From contig CAYVBY010000004.1 of NCBI GenBank assembly GCA_964449895.1, positions 1 to 64,000 on the forward strand: a stretch of 64,000 nucleotides of DNA, in the 5' to 3' direction. Position 1 is the stretch's first letter, and each line of letters opens with the position of its first letter. The position numbers were made by a program, and so were the translations under genes. Source of the DNA: Intestinibacter sp964449895. GTDB lineage: Bacteria; Bacillota; Clostridia; Peptostreptococcales; Peptostreptococcaceae. This document shows, piece by piece, positions 1-8,478 of this stretch. Under the pieces are notes generated by a model, which was not told where the DNA came from, ran no database searches, and saw only the letters and a list, made by a program, of their open reading frames with translations.

Positions 1-1
1 T

Positions 2-37
2 AAAAAAAGGAAATAGGTAAACCTACTTCCTTTTTAA
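2..37 (-). terminator. terminator of the first rubrerythrin gene
   Basis: An inverted repeat (arms of about 10 bp with one mismatch, flanked by A and T runs) lies downstream of the minus-strand gene that stops at 114. The T run falls on the minus strand. The flanking A run may let it work in both directions. Positions 38-113 show no coding signal. Confidence 0.65.
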
Positions 38-113
38 AATATTTATATCAAATTTCTTCTAGACTATATTCAGACAATCCATGAATAATTTTACCTTTTG
101 AGCTTTTTAAGGC

Positions 114-656
114 TTATCCAAAATATCTTTCTAATAATCCTAAGAATGCTTTACCATGTCTTGCTTCGTCTTTACACATTTCATGAACTGTATCATGGAT
201 TGCATCTAAGCCTAATTCTTTTGCTCTTTTAGCTAATTTTAATTTTCCTTCTGTTGCTCCATATTCTGCATCTACTCTTACTCTTAAATTTTCTTTTGTA
301 TCTGCTACTACACATTCTCCTAATAATTCAGCAAATTTTGCAGCATGTTCTGCTTCTTCAAATGCTATTCTTTTGTAAGCTTCTGCTACTTCTGGATATC
401 CTTCTCTATCTGCTTGTCTACTCATTGCTAAGTACATTCCTACTTCTGTACATTCTCCTACAAAGTTAGCTCTTAAATCTTCTACTACTTCTTCATCTAC
501 TCCCTTAGCAACACCTATTCTATGCTCATCAGCCCATTTCATTCCACCTTTTAATTCTTCGAATTTTTCAGCTCCTACATGACATACTGGACACTCTTCT
601 GGTGCACTACTTCCTTCAAATATATATCCACATACTTGGCATACCCATTTTTTCAT
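114..656 (-). CDS. rbr: reverse rubrerythrin (rubredoxin domain first), copy 1
   Basis: This is a non-haem diiron peroxidase/oxidase that reduces H2O2 and O2 in the cytoplasm of anaerobes. Residues 1-35 form a rubredoxin-like FeS4 domain with Cys 6, 9, 22 and 25. A ferritin-like four-helix domain follows, with Glu71, the EExxH-type site Glu101/His104 and the DEARH site Glu164/His167. Rubredoxin-first order is that of reverse rubrerythrins, which are PerR-controlled in Clostridium acetobutylicum. The start was set at 656 because a strong GGAGG lies 8 nt upstream. An upstream in-frame ATG at 674 would put the Shine-Dalgarno inside the gene, and starting at 656 gives the same 180-aa length as the two neighbours. 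It differs from copy 2 at 10 residues. Confidence 0.93.
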   Translation of the reverse strand: MKKWVCQVCGYIFEGSSAPEECPVCHVGAEKFEELKGGMKWADEHRIGVAKGVDEEVVEDLRANFVGECTEVGMYLAMSRQADREGYPEVAEAYKRIAFEEAEHAAKFAELLGECVVADTKENLRVRVDAEYGATEGKLKLAKRAKELGLDAIHDTVHEMCKDEARHGKAFLGLLERYFG

Positions 657-689
657 AATTTTTTCCTCCTTCAATATATCTTTTTATCT

Positions 690-803
690 TTAAATAAAGA
701 AATACTTATTCTAAATATCTTTTAAAGATGCATATTTATTTGAAACACAAATTATAATTATCTAAAATTTTTAGAATATAATTTCCTATGTATTACAAAT
801 AAA
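690..803 (+). repeat. dispersed intergenic repeat, copy A
   Basis: This is one of four related 105-115 bp intergenic segments (others near 6332, 9904 and 32387), all in the same orientation. It opens with TAAATAAAGAAATACTTATT and ends with GAATATAATTTCCTATG. The middle carries a TTTGAAA stretch and an AAATTATAATTAT stretch. It lies in the upstream region of rubrerythrin copy 1. No protein-coding potential was seen. Confidence 0.5.
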
Positions 804-895
804 TTTTTAATTTATTAAGTTATTATATATATACCATAAAATATAAATCTTAAACATTTTTTTTACTTTTATTTTAGATTATTTTCCATAATTAA

Positions 896-927
896 AAAAG
901 GTCTTACAATAATTTGTAAGACCTTTT
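896..927 (-). terminator. intrinsic terminator of rubrerythrin copy 2
   Basis: A perfect 12-bp stem (arms 896-907 and 916-927, core GGTCTTAC/GTAAGACC) with an 8-nt loop is followed by a T run on the minus strand. It sits about 18 nt after the stop at 945. Confidence 0.9.
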
Positions 928-944
928 ATTAAATTAAATTTATT

Positions 945-1487
945 CTATCCAAAATATCTTTCTAATAATCCTAAGAATGCTTTACCATGTCTTGCTTCAT
1001 CTTTACACATTTCATGAACTGTATCATGGATTGCATCTAAGTTTAATTCTTTTGCTCTTTTTGCTAATTTTAATTTTCCTTCTGTTGCTCCGTATTCTGC
1101 ATCTACTCTTACTCTTAAGTTTTCTTTTGTATCTGCTACTACACATTCTCCTAATAACTCAGCAAATTTTGCAGCATGTTCTGCTTCTTCAAATGCTATT
1201 CTTTTGTAAGCTTCTGCTACTTCTGGATATCCTTCTCTATCTGCTTGTCTACTCATTGCTAAGTACATTCCTACTTCTGTACATTCTCCTACAAAGTTAG
1301 CTCTTAAATCTTCTACTACATCTTCTGGTACTCCTTTTGCAACACCTATTCTATGTTCATCAGCCCATACCATTTCACCTTTTAATTCATCAAATTTTTC
1401 AGCTCCTACATGACATACTGGACACTCTTCTGGTGCAGTTTCTCCTTCATGTACATATCCACATACTTGACATACCCATTTTTTCAT
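945..1487 (-). CDS. rbr: reverse rubrerythrin, copy 2
   Basis: Same architecture as the neighbouring copy: rubredoxin Cys 6, 9, 22, 25, then a ferritin-like diiron domain with Glu71, Glu101/His104 and Glu164/His167; 180 aa. It is expected to act as an NADH-linked peroxidase/oxygen reductase with separate electron-transfer partners. It differs from copy 3 at only four residues (2, 40, 54, 176). The central part of the gene is almost identical at DNA level in all three copies, which suggests recent duplication or gene conversion. An AGGAGG lies 8 nt before the ATG. It has its own terminator, so each copy is probably transcribed as a separate unit. Confidence 0.93.
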   Translation of the reverse strand: MKKWVCQVCGYVHEGETAPEECPVCHVGAEKFDELKGEMVWADEHRIGVAKGVPEDVVEDLRANFVGECTEVGMYLAMSRQADREGYPEVAEAYKRIAFEEAEHAAKFAELLGECVVADTKENLRVRVDAEYGATEGKLKLAKRAKELNLDAIHDTVHEMCKDEARHGKAFLGLLERYFG

Positions 1488-1716
1488 AATTTTTTCCTCC
1501 TAATATTCACTTTTAATAATATACACTTTCCTATTATTAAATTTTTATTTTTTATTTTAAGTTTTATTTACTTATTTTTATATATACCCATGATTTTTTA
1601 ATTAAAACATTTTTTTTAAAATTTTATTATTTTATTTTTAAAAAAAGTATTTTAATTATATATCATTTGTATGTATTAAATAAATACCCCTAAGTTTTAG
1701 GTTTAAACATTTTTTT

Positions 1717-1751
1717 AAAAAAAGATCTCAAATTAAATGAGATCTTTTTTT
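1717..1751 (-). terminator. intrinsic terminator of rubrerythrin copy 3
   Basis: A stem with core AGATCTCA/TGAGATCT (arms 1717-1730 and 1738-1751), extended by A/T pairs and followed by a T run on the minus strand, lies 18 nt after the stop at 1770. Confidence 0.9.
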
Positions 1752-1769
1752 ACTAATTAAAATTAATTT

Positions 1770-2312
1770 TTATCCGAAATATCTTTTTAATAATCCTAGG
1801 AATGCTTTACCATGTCTTGCTTCATCTTTACACATTTCATGAACTGTATCATGGATTGCATCTAAGTTTAATTCTTTTGCTCTTTTTGCTAATTTTAATT
1901 TTCCTTCTGTTGCTCCGTATTCTGCATCTACTCTTACTCTTAAGTTTTCTTTTGTATCTGCTACTACACATTCTCCTAATAACTCAGCAAATTTTGCAGC
2001 ATGTTCTGCTTCTTCAAATGCTATTCTTTTGTAAGCTTCTGCTACTTCTGGATATCCTTCTCTATCTGCTTGTCTACTCATTGCTAAGTACATTCCTACT
2101 TCTGTACATTCTCCCACAAAGTTAGCTCTTAAATCTTCTACTACATCTTCTGCTACACCTTTTGCTACGCCTATTCTATGTTCATCAGCCCATGTCATTT
2201 CACCTTTTAATTCATCAAATTTTTCAGCTCCTACATGACATACTGGACATTCTTCTGGTGCAGTTTCTCCTTCATGTACATATCCACATACTTGACATAC
2301 CCATTTACTCAT
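1770..2312 (-). CDS. rbr: reverse rubrerythrin, copy 3
   Basis: This 180-aa protein is a third copy with all four rubredoxin cysteines and all diiron ligands intact (Cys 6/9/22/25; Glu71; Glu101/His104; Glu164/His167). It is the first of the three in transcription order. A GGAGG precedes the ATG by 8 nt. Compared with copy 2 it has Ser2, Thr40, Ala54 and Lys176. All three copies look functional, so the tandem array probably raises gene dosage for oxygen/peroxide detoxification. That function is known for the family; the dosage idea is inference. Confidence 0.93.
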   Translation of the reverse strand: MSKWVCQVCGYVHEGETAPEECPVCHVGAEKFDELKGEMTWADEHRIGVAKGVAEDVVEDLRANFVGECTEVGMYLAMSRQADREGYPEVAEAYKRIAFEEAEHAAKFAELLGECVVADTKENLRVRVDAEYGATEGKLKLAKRAKELNLDAIHDTVHEMCKDEARHGKAFLGLLKRYFG

Positions 2313-2348
2313 AGCTTATTCCTCCTAATAATACATATAACTTTTAAA

Positions 2349-2363
2349 TTTTAATTATTATAT
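2349..2363. promoter_or_regulatory. possible PerR-like box upstream of rubrerythrin copy 3
   Basis: The segment TTTTAATTATTATAT matches 12 of 14 informative positions of the Bacillus PerR consensus TTATAATNATTATAA, and lies about 40 nt upstream of the start at 2312. PerR control of reverse rubrerythrins is established in C. acetobutylicum. In DNA this AT-rich such matches arise by chance, so this is only suggestive. Confidence 0.3.
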
Positions 2364-2537
2364 ATGAGTTAAAAAATAACTTCATACAAATAATGATAAC
2401 TATTATTTTCTATTTTTTCAATATCTAAAAATTTTTTATTATTAAATTTTACATGCTTTCATATTATATATTTTCTTTTTTAGAAATAATCTATGTGATT
2501 TTTATTTTTGTTAATTAAAATACAATCGTCATTTGCT

Positions 2538-3755
2538 TTAAAGAGGTAAATCTTTCTTTTGAAATACACAAATTCCTATAGTATATAGTATAATACCTAA
2601 AATTGCAAGAACAATAAAATTTAGAATATAATCTCCGCCACTTATTATTGCATTTGTATCAAATAACGAATTTATTGTAAAATATTTCATTTTTTCCAAA
2701 TCCTCACTAACAGATTCCATCATTTTAAATAGAAAAAAAGCTACTGGTATACCACCACCTAATGCCATATAATATTTAGATAAATTAAATATACATGAAA
2801 ACATAAAAGATATTCCACTAGTTGCAAACATAAGAAGGAATAAACCTAAGTTAATCATTGCATAATCGTATATATCAAAATCTATACCCTCATCTACTGA
2901 TACTTCATTAGCTGCAATTTGATTATTTATAATTTGAATAAACATTTCTTTTGGTAATCCAGATCCTTCTACAGCTGCATCTAAAGCCTTTTTATTTTCT
3001 TTTATTATACCCATATCAGAAGCAAGTTCACTTTCTTCTATATCTAATACTTCCGAAGCTTTATTAATTCCTTCGAATATTTTTTCTTGCATTTCACTAG
3101 ATTGTTTAAATGATTCCTCACTATTTGTCTTGCCTTCTATCTTAAGATTTAAATAAATTTTATATGTATCTTCATCAATTTCTCTAGCTTTAGCTCCTTC
3201 TTTTATAGCTTCATCATCATTTAAAATTATTTCTAAATCGTTGCTAAGTTCTTCTTTTTCAATATCTAGCATTTTACTTACAGCAACAACATCTTTAGTA
3301 TATTTAGTACCCCAAACACCACCGTGAAACATTTGAATTGAAAAAATTCCTGTTATTGTAAGTATCAATATCATTGCAAATAGAGATATAGTAAAATATA
3401 TTGCTTGTGTTCCTACAACTGTTCTTCTTTTTATTGGTGTAGATAATAAATACGCCATTGAACCTCTATCAACCTGTGAAACAACAAGATTATTAGCCAC
3501 TATTATAATAAATACTAATGGCAAAATAATTGCATGAATTGTATAAAATACCTGACTCATCATACCTAAAAAAGTAGTATCTTGTATCATATTTGAAAGT
3601 GGTGTGTCCTTAACTAAATCACTTAAGCTATTTATTGTTTTAGGATCAAATACAGCTATTATTACTGCATTAAAAATACATAAAACAACTGTTATTATAA
3701 TCCATAGCTTAAAATTAGACTTAAAAGTATTTTTAAAAATTGTTTTATTAAACAT
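2538..3755 (-). CDS. ABC-2 type exporter permease with a large duplicated extracellular loop
   Basis: This 405-aa membrane protein has about six predicted transmembrane segments (near residues 17-37, 71-92, 118-142, 298-318, 329-346 and 378-398). The loop between segments 2 and 3 holds STPIKRR and is probably cytoplasmic, placing residues 143-297 outside the cell. That loop contains two copies of a roughly 45-residue unit (about 160-204 and 233-277), both opening with LDIE..EL..D. It is the last gene of a three-gene operon with two ATPases just upstream (15-nt gaps), so it forms the channel of an ABC exporter. The substrate is unknown. A toxic or surface-active compound is plausible given the divergent TetR regulator, but this is inference. 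Confidence 0.85.
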   Translation of the reverse strand: MFNKTIFKNTFKSNFKLWIIITVVLCIFNAVIIAVFDPKTINSLSDLVKDTPLSNMIQDTTFLGMMSQVFYTIHAIILPLVFIIIVANNLVVSQVDRGSMAYLLSTPIKRRTVVGTQAIYFTISLFAMILILTITGIFSIQMFHGGVWGTKYTKDVVAVSKMLDIEKEELSNDLEIILNDDEAIKEGAKAREIDEDTYKIYLNLKIEGKTNSEESFKQSSEMQEKIFEGINKASEVLDIEESELASDMGIIKENKKALDAAVEGSGLPKEMFIQIINNQIAANEVSVDEGIDFDIYDYAMINLGLFLLMFATSGISFMFSCIFNLSKYYMALGGGIPVAFFLFKMMESVSEDLEKMKYFTINSLFDTNAIISGGDYILNFIVLAILGIILYTIGICVFQKKDLPL

Positions 3756-3770
3756 TTATTTTCTCCTTTC

Positions 3771-4652
3771 TTAATACAAACTTTTGAAATATTTTTCAAG
3801 TGTATATTTAATTTCAGTAATAAATTTTATATCATAATTTCTTAATGATTTAGTAAGTTTATTAATATCCTCATCATTAATATAAATAGTAACTTGATTT
3901 TGAAATTCTTTCTTATTTATAACATTAAAATTTTCATTTATAAATTTCTCATAACTATTATGAGATTTAAATTCAATTTTATATACCTTTTCTTTATTAT
4001 ATTTAATTTCATCTGTTAGCTTAATATCAATAATCCTTCCATCTTTTATAAGAGCTACCTTATCACATGTTTTTTCAACTTCTTCAAACATGTGACTTGA
4101 CATAAAGATAGTCTTTCCTTTTTTCTTTTCTTCATTTATAATGCTTATAAATTCGGTTCTCATAAGTGGATCTAGACCTGTAGTAGGTTCATCTAAAATA
4201 AGAATTTCAGAATCTGCCATAAAAGCAGCAATAATAGCAGTTTTTTGTTTCATACCCTTTGACATTCGCTTTAGATTAGCAGTTGGATCAAGTTGTAATT
4301 TTTCAATTAATGATTCTGCATAAGACATATCCTTTAAATTTAATAGTTTAGCTTGATTTTTTAAAAATTCAATTCCAGTAGATGCATCTGGAAATGCTAT
4401 TTCTCCAGGAATATATCCAACATATTTTTTTATTTCAGATGAGTTTTTCCAGCAATCTAATCCTTTTATAACTGCACTTCCACTTTGTGACTTTAAAAAT
4501 CCCATAAGATGGCGTATAGTTGTAGTTTTTCCTGCTCCATTCGTACCTACAAAACCAAATGTTTCACCTTTTTCTATTGAAATATTTACATCAAAAATGC
4601 CTTTTCCATCTCCATAATCCTTTGTCATATTTTTAATTTCAATAACTGGCAT
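3771..4652 (-). CDS. ABC transporter ATP-binding protein (second of two)
   Basis: This 293-aa cytoplasmic ATPase has a Walker A motif GTNGAGKTTT near residue 37, a degenerate signature RMSKGMKQK near 131, and a Walker B motif ILILDEPTTGLDP near 151 followed by the switch His in SSHMFEE. It is of the drug/lantibiotic-export type (CcmA/BcrA-like) with a C-terminal extension of about 80 residues. The paired ATPase upstream is a clear paralogue, so the transporter probably runs with an asymmetric ATPase heterodimer. AAGGAGGT precedes the ATG. Confidence 0.9.
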   Translation of the reverse strand: MPVIEIKNMTKDYGDGKGIFDVNISIEKGETFGFVGTNGAGKTTTIRHLMGFLKSQSGSAVIKGLDCWKNSSEIKKYVGYIPGEIAFPDASTGIEFLKNQAKLLNLKDMSYAESLIEKLQLDPTANLKRMSKGMKQKTAIIAAFMADSEILILDEPTTGLDPLMRTEFISIINEEKKKGKTIFMSSHMFEEVEKTCDKVALIKDGRIIDIKLTDEIKYNKEKVYKIEFKSHNSYEKFINENFNVINKKEFQNQVTIYINDEDINKLTKSLRNYDIKFITEIKYTLEKYFKSLY

Positions 4653-4667
4653 TATATAAACACCTCC

Positions 4668-5582
4668 TTAAATATCTGTATTTCTATCATAAAATTTCAT
4701 AAAATAATCTTCTAATGTAAATTTTATTTCCGAAATAAATTTTAAATCATATTCCGATATTATAGCTATTAATTCATTTATATCATCGTCATTTATTTGA
4801 AGCTTAATTTGATTTATACTTTGTTTTATTTCAAGCACACACACTTTATCATTTTTTTCTATTTCTTCTATAAACTTTTTAAACTCTTTCTCATAATTAA
4901 ATTCAATTTTAAATGTTTTTATTTTATTATGTCGCAATTCATTGGCAACAAAAGTAGATACGATTTTTCCGTCTTTTATTATCGTTATCTTATCACATGT
5001 AGCATCTATTTCTGAAAAAATGTGGCTAGACAAAAGGATTGTCTTTCCTCTTTGCTTTTCTTCTTTAATAAACTCAATAAATATATTTTGCATAATAGGA
5101 TCAAGCCCACTTGTAGGTTCATCTAAAACAAGTATTTCTGGATCATGCATAAATGCTGTTACAATAGCCAATTTTCGCTTCATACCTAAAGACATGCGCT
5201 TTAAAATTCCAGATACTTCAAGTTCAAATTTATCTATTAAATAATTCGTATATGACATATCTTTTAAACCACGAAGCTCAGCCATCATATTAATAAACTG
5301 TGTTCCAGTCAATGATTCAGGTAAAGCAATTTCCCCTGGTAAATATCCAAGTTTTTTTTGGATTTCACTTGCATTTTCCCAACTATCCATTTTATTTACA
5401 TAAGTATGTCCTTGTTGAGGTTTTGAAAATCCCATAATATGACGAATAGTTGTAGTTTTTCCTGCTCCATTTGGTCCTAAAAATCCGTACACTTCACCCT
5501 TTTCAACACTAAAAGAAATATCGAAAACGCCTCGATTATAACCATAATCCTTAGTTAAATTTTCAACCTGTAATACAGCCAT
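4668..5582 (-). CDS. ABC transporter ATP-binding protein (first of two)
   Basis: This 304-aa ATPase has a Walker A motif GPNGAGKTTT, a signature region RMSLGMKRK, a Walker B motif ILVLDEPTSGLDP and an H-loop SSHIFSE. It is a paralogue of the next gene, and the first gene of the exporter operon. A divergent TetR-type regulator starts 185 nt away, so the shared intergenic region (5583-5767) probably carries the operator. It is AT-rich with several imperfect inverted repeats around 5606-5695 that I cannot assign. AAGGAG precedes the ATG. Confidence 0.9.
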   Translation of the reverse strand: MAVLQVENLTKDYGYNRGVFDISFSVEKGEVYGFLGPNGAGKTTTIRHIMGFSKPQQGHTYVNKMDSWENASEIQKKLGYLPGEIALPESLTGTQFINMMAELRGLKDMSYTNYLIDKFELEVSGILKRMSLGMKRKLAIVTAFMHDPEILVLDEPTSGLDPIMQNIFIEFIKEEKQRGKTILLSSHIFSEIDATCDKITIIKDGKIVSTFVANELRHNKIKTFKIEFNYEKEFKKFIEEIEKNDKVCVLEIKQSINQIKLQINDDDINELIAIISEYDLKFISEIKFTLEDYFMKFYDRNTDI

Positions 5583-5767
5583 ATTTTTCTCCTTTCAATT
5601 TAAGTATTAGTTATTTTAAAGTTAATATAGTATTAATTAATCTAGTAATAACTTAAAAATATACTATAATATATTTATATTACTATATTTTTATAAGCTT
5701 CATCAATTTACACATTAAAGCAAAATGTCTATTATCTCTAAATATATAGAAAGAAGGAATGATTACA

Positions 5768-6328
5768 ATGAATAAAAATTTAGATTTGAGAATTACTAAA
5801 ACAGATAAAATGATTAGAGATGCTTTTCTCGAACTTATAGATACTATCGGATTTGAAAAAATAACTATAACTAATTTAACAAATAAAGCTATGATAAATA
5901 GAACTACTTTTTACCTACACTATACAGATAAATACGATTTATTAGAACAAATTGAAAATAATATTTTAGATGAACTAGAAAAAATCACTTCTAAAATTTC
6001 TTTAGATAGCGAAGAAATATTTTCACTATTACTAAAAATGTATAAATATATCGAAAAAAATCAAAAAATTTTTAAACTACTTATATGTAATAATATAGAT
6101 CCATCTTTTTATTTTAAGCTAAATAAAATAATGAAACATATCTATTATAAAAATATTGATAAAGATGTTATTAAAATACCAGAACATTATCTATTATCCT
6201 TAATTACAGGTATTCATATGAGTACTATAAATGAATGGATAAAAAGCGGTATGAAAGAAACACCAGAAGAGATTGTATCGATACTAATTTATGTTATACA
6301 TAATTTACCTCAAAAGGTATATAAATAA
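5768..6328 (+). CDS. TetR/AcrR family transcriptional regulator
   Basis: The protein is 186 aa. The N-terminal TetR helix-turn-helix covers about residues 6-55 (pattern ITKTDKMIRDAFLELI...ITNLTNKAMINRTTFYLHYTDKYDLL), followed by an all-helical ligand domain of the Firmicutes type. It probably represses the divergently transcribed ABC exporter and is released by a ligand, as is usual for this arrangement. I placed the start at the ATG at 5768, nine nt after AAGGA. The ATG at 5759 touches the Shine-Dalgarno and is less likely. Confidence 0.88.
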   Translation: MNKNLDLRITKTDKMIRDAFLELIDTIGFEKITITNLTNKAMINRTTFYLHYTDKYDLLEQIENNILDELEKITSKISLDSEEIFSLLLKMYKYIEKNQKIFKLLICNNIDPSFYFKLNKIMKHIYYKNIDKDVIKIPEHYLLSLITGIHMSTINEWIKSGMKETPEEIVSILIYVIHNLPQKVYK

Positions 6329-6331
6329 ATT

Positions 6332-6447
6332 TAATAAAGAAATATTTATCCTTATGATTTTTTAAAAGTTTAAATTTTTTTGAAATACACTGACAAAATT
6401 ATAATTCTATACAATTTTTAAATGAGTATAATTTCCTATATATAAAA
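6332..6447 (+). repeat. dispersed intergenic repeat, copy B
   Basis: Related to the segments near 690, 9904 and 32387. It shares TAATAAAGAAATATTTAT at its start, TTTTTTGAAATACA and CAAAATTATAATT in the middle, and GTATAATTTCCTATATAT at its end. It lies between convergent genes. Confidence 0.5.
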
Positions 6448-6493
6448 AACTATTAGATATTATACTTAAAAAGTATAATTTTCTAATAGTTTT
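6446..6493 (-). terminator. terminator after the Fe-S cluster protein gene
   Basis: Arms 6446-6457 and 6482-6493 (AAAACTATTAGA/TCTAATAGTTTT) are perfectly complementary. An inner hairpin TATACTT/AAGTATA lies between them. The element is 6 nt after the stop at 6499 and probably also stops the convergent TetR gene. Confidence 0.75.
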
Positions 6494-6498
6494 AATTA

Positions 6499-7032
6499 TT
6501 AAGCGTCATATCCTAAAAGAGAGTAAATACTTTCAAGCTCTTCTCTCATCTTTTCATTACCAGATTGTCCAACATGCGAACATGATAATGGATTATATTT
6601 ACCAGCTACAAATTTAGCTGCAAATGCCATACATGTAGCTTCTCCACATTTGCCACAATTAAGCCTTGGAAGTATTTCATATACATCAAATGGACTAGGA
6701 AGATTTCTTTTTTTATCATCTGGTTTTATAGTATCTTTCTTGTCATAGCAGTCATTTACAAAATCTTTTATATAATCAAGTGTCTCAAATGCATCAGTTT
6801 CATTTAATAACTTAGATACCTTAACATCATCTTTAGTAAAAACTATTATTTTAGGTCCATAATTATATGTAAGTGTTTGACCTTTTTTATTATAAATAGC
6901 TGTTTTTAAATATGTATTTAAATATGGGAAAAGCTCTGAAATATCCCTTGATAATGTAGCTACTACTCTAATTCTATTTGCATCTGTTGTACAAGGTTGT
7001 ATAAAACTTAAATTTATTTCTTCTAAAAACAT
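6499..7032 (-). CDS. [4Fe-4S] cluster domain protein of unknown role
   Basis: The protein is 177 aa. Its C-terminal third has the pattern LPRLNCGKCGEATCMAFA followed 16 residues later by NPLSC. This is the four-cysteine Fe-S domain (PF04060 type) also found at the N-terminus of the acetyl-CoA synthase corrinoid protein and in RnfB. The first 100 residues are not recognised. I chose the ATG at 7032 because AGAGGT sits 7 nt upstream; in-frame ATGs farther upstream lack a ribosome site. It lies 91 nt after a cysteine-desulfurase-like gene on the same strand, so a joint role in sulfur or selenium transfer or Fe-S chemistry is possible but unproven. Confidence 0.75.
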   Translation of the reverse strand: MFLEEINLSFIQPCTTDANRIRVVATLSRDISELFPYLNTYLKTAIYNKKGQTLTYNYGPKIIVFTKDDVKVSKLLNETDAFETLDYIKDFVNDCYDKKDTIKPDDKKRNLPSPFDVYEILPRLNCGKCGEATCMAFAAKFVAGKYNPLSCSHVGQSGNEKMREELESIYSLLGYDA

Positions 7033-7123
7033 ATTCTTACCTCTTATTTTCATTTTACTTAATATCTTCAAATTTTATAATAATTTATTTAATTTCTTCA
7101 AGACATTTAGAATCTGTAATAAT

Positions 7124-8260
7124 TTATAAATTATTCAAAGCCTCTACTAATCTATCTATATCTTCTTTTTCGTTAAAATAGCCTATACCGATTCTAATTG
7201 TTCCTCTTTTTTTAGTTCCTATCACATCATGTGCAGTTGGTGCACAGTGAAGCCCTGCTCTGACCATAATATCATATTTTTGATCAAGCATTGAGCCTAT
7301 ATCTTCTGGTCTTTTATCCTTTATATTAAAACTTATAACACCTAAGATTTTTTCACTATCCTTTGGTCCATAAATTTCTATATCCTTTACAGTTTCAAGT
7401 TTTTCTAACGCGTATTTTGTAAGTTCTTTTTCTTTATTATGAATATTTTCTATTCCTTCTTTATTTAAAAATTTAATTGCCTCTCTAAGCCCTGCTAGTC
7501 CACTTACATTAGAAGTTCCTGCCTCTAGATGATTTGGATAGTAGTCAGGTTGATATTCATAAGCTGAATCTCCTCCTGTACCACCTGCTTTTAGTGGTTT
7601 TATATAAACATCTGTATTTAATACAAGACCTCCTGTACCCATAGGCCCAAGTAAACTTTTATGTCCTGTAAAAGCTAGTATATCAATATTATCTTTTTTA
7701 ACATCTATTTCCATAGCACCTGCGCTTTGAGCTGCATCTACTAAAAATAATATATTATTTTCTCTTGCAATTTTTCCTATTTCTCTTATAGGTTGAATCG
7801 TTCCAAGTACATTAGATGCTTGTGTAAATACTATAAGTGCAGTATCTTTCTTTATATATTTTTTAATATCTTCTGGATTTGTAGTTCCATCTTCTAAACA
7901 CTCAACTGTATCTATTTTTATATTTCTTTCTTTTTCTAAAGTTTTTAAACATCTCCAAACTGCATTATGTTCTAAACTACTAGTTATTACATGATCATTT
8001 TCTTTTAATAAGCCTCTTAAAGCTATATTTAAAGAATCAGTTATATTACTTGTAAATACAACCTTTTTAGGATCATCAAAATTAAAAAGCTTTCCTACTA
8101 ATTTACGACATTCATAAACTATATAGTCTGATTGCATAGCTTTTTTGTAAGAACCTCTCCCTGAAGAAGTTCCATTATTTACCATAAAATCATATACTCC
8201 TTTTGCAACAGCTTCTGGCTTTGGATAAGAAGTCGCTGCATTATCTAAATAAATTCCCAT
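7124..8260 (-). CDS. class V aminotransferase / cysteine desulfurase-like protein (EF2568 type)
   Basis: The protein is 378 aa and PLP-dependent. It begins IYLDNAATSYPKP, has the Schiff-base lysine in FTGHKSLLGP (about residue 206) and a C-terminal Cys in AGLHCAPTAH that corresponds to the persulfide cysteine. The GHKSLLGPMGTGGL and Cys-loop signatures match the family named after Enterococcus faecalis EF2568. That family was linked by phyletic pattern (Haft and Self) to selenium-dependent molybdenum hydroxylases, and a cluster for those enzymes ends this window. It could supply sulfur or selenium to that cofactor, or act as an ordinary desulfurase. The second of two adjacent ATGs is better spaced from GGGGG. 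Confidence 0.85.
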   Translation of the reverse strand: MGIYLDNAATSYPKPEAVAKGVYDFMVNNGTSSGRGSYKKAMQSDYIVYECRKLVGKLFNFDDPKKVVFTSNITDSLNIALRGLLKENDHVITSSLEHNAVWRCLKTLEKERNIKIDTVECLEDGTTNPEDIKKYIKKDTALIVFTQASNVLGTIQPIREIGKIARENNILFLVDAAQSAGAMEIDVKKDNIDILAFTGHKSLLGPMGTGGLVLNTDVYIKPLKAGGTGGDSAYEYQPDYYPNHLEAGTSNVSGLAGLREAIKFLNKEGIENIHNKEKELTKYALEKLETVKDIEIYGPKDSEKILGVISFNIKDKRPEDIGSMLDQKYDIMVRAGLHCAPTAHDVIGTKKRGTIRIGIGYFNEKEDIDRLVEALNNL

Positions 8261-8432
8261 CATTGCCCCCTAAATATCTATTATACATTTTTTGTATAAA
8301 GTTATATTTTTTTATATTAAACTTATCCCAATAAGATTGTAATACAATTATCTATTTAAATCTATTATTTCTTTAATTATATGTATTAATAATTTTAGAA
8401 AAGATATAATTTATTATATAATAGCAAACTAA

Positions 8433-8470
8433 AAAATAACTATCATACAAATGTACAATAGTTATTTTTA
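8433..8470 (-). terminator. terminator of the riboswitch-controlled carrier gene
   Basis: A 12-bp stem AAAAATAACTAT/ATAGTTATTTTT (8433-8444 and 8459-8470) lies 9 nt after the stop at 8479, followed by a T-rich stretch on the minus strand. Confidence 0.75.
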
Positions 8471-8478
8471 TATACTAT

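Noticed and set aside
690..803. Sigma-H-like promoter (AGGAAATT) on the minus strand of the dispersed repeat
   Set aside because: The second element GAAT is not at a consistent distance in the four copies.
254..2125. Leucine-rich plus-strand reading frames opposite the rubrerythrin genes
   Set aside because: They repeat because the genes opposite are near-identical; composition is that of an antisense frame, and none has a ribosome site.
114..2312. Apparent long direct repeats that could suggest a mobile element
   Set aside because: They correspond to three complete paralogous genes with separate terminators; no transposase or terminal repeats.
2365..2410. Fur-box-like AATAATGATAACTATTATT upstream of rubrerythrin copy 3
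   Set aside because: Only the outer bases are symmetric; chance matches are frequent in such AT-rich DNA.
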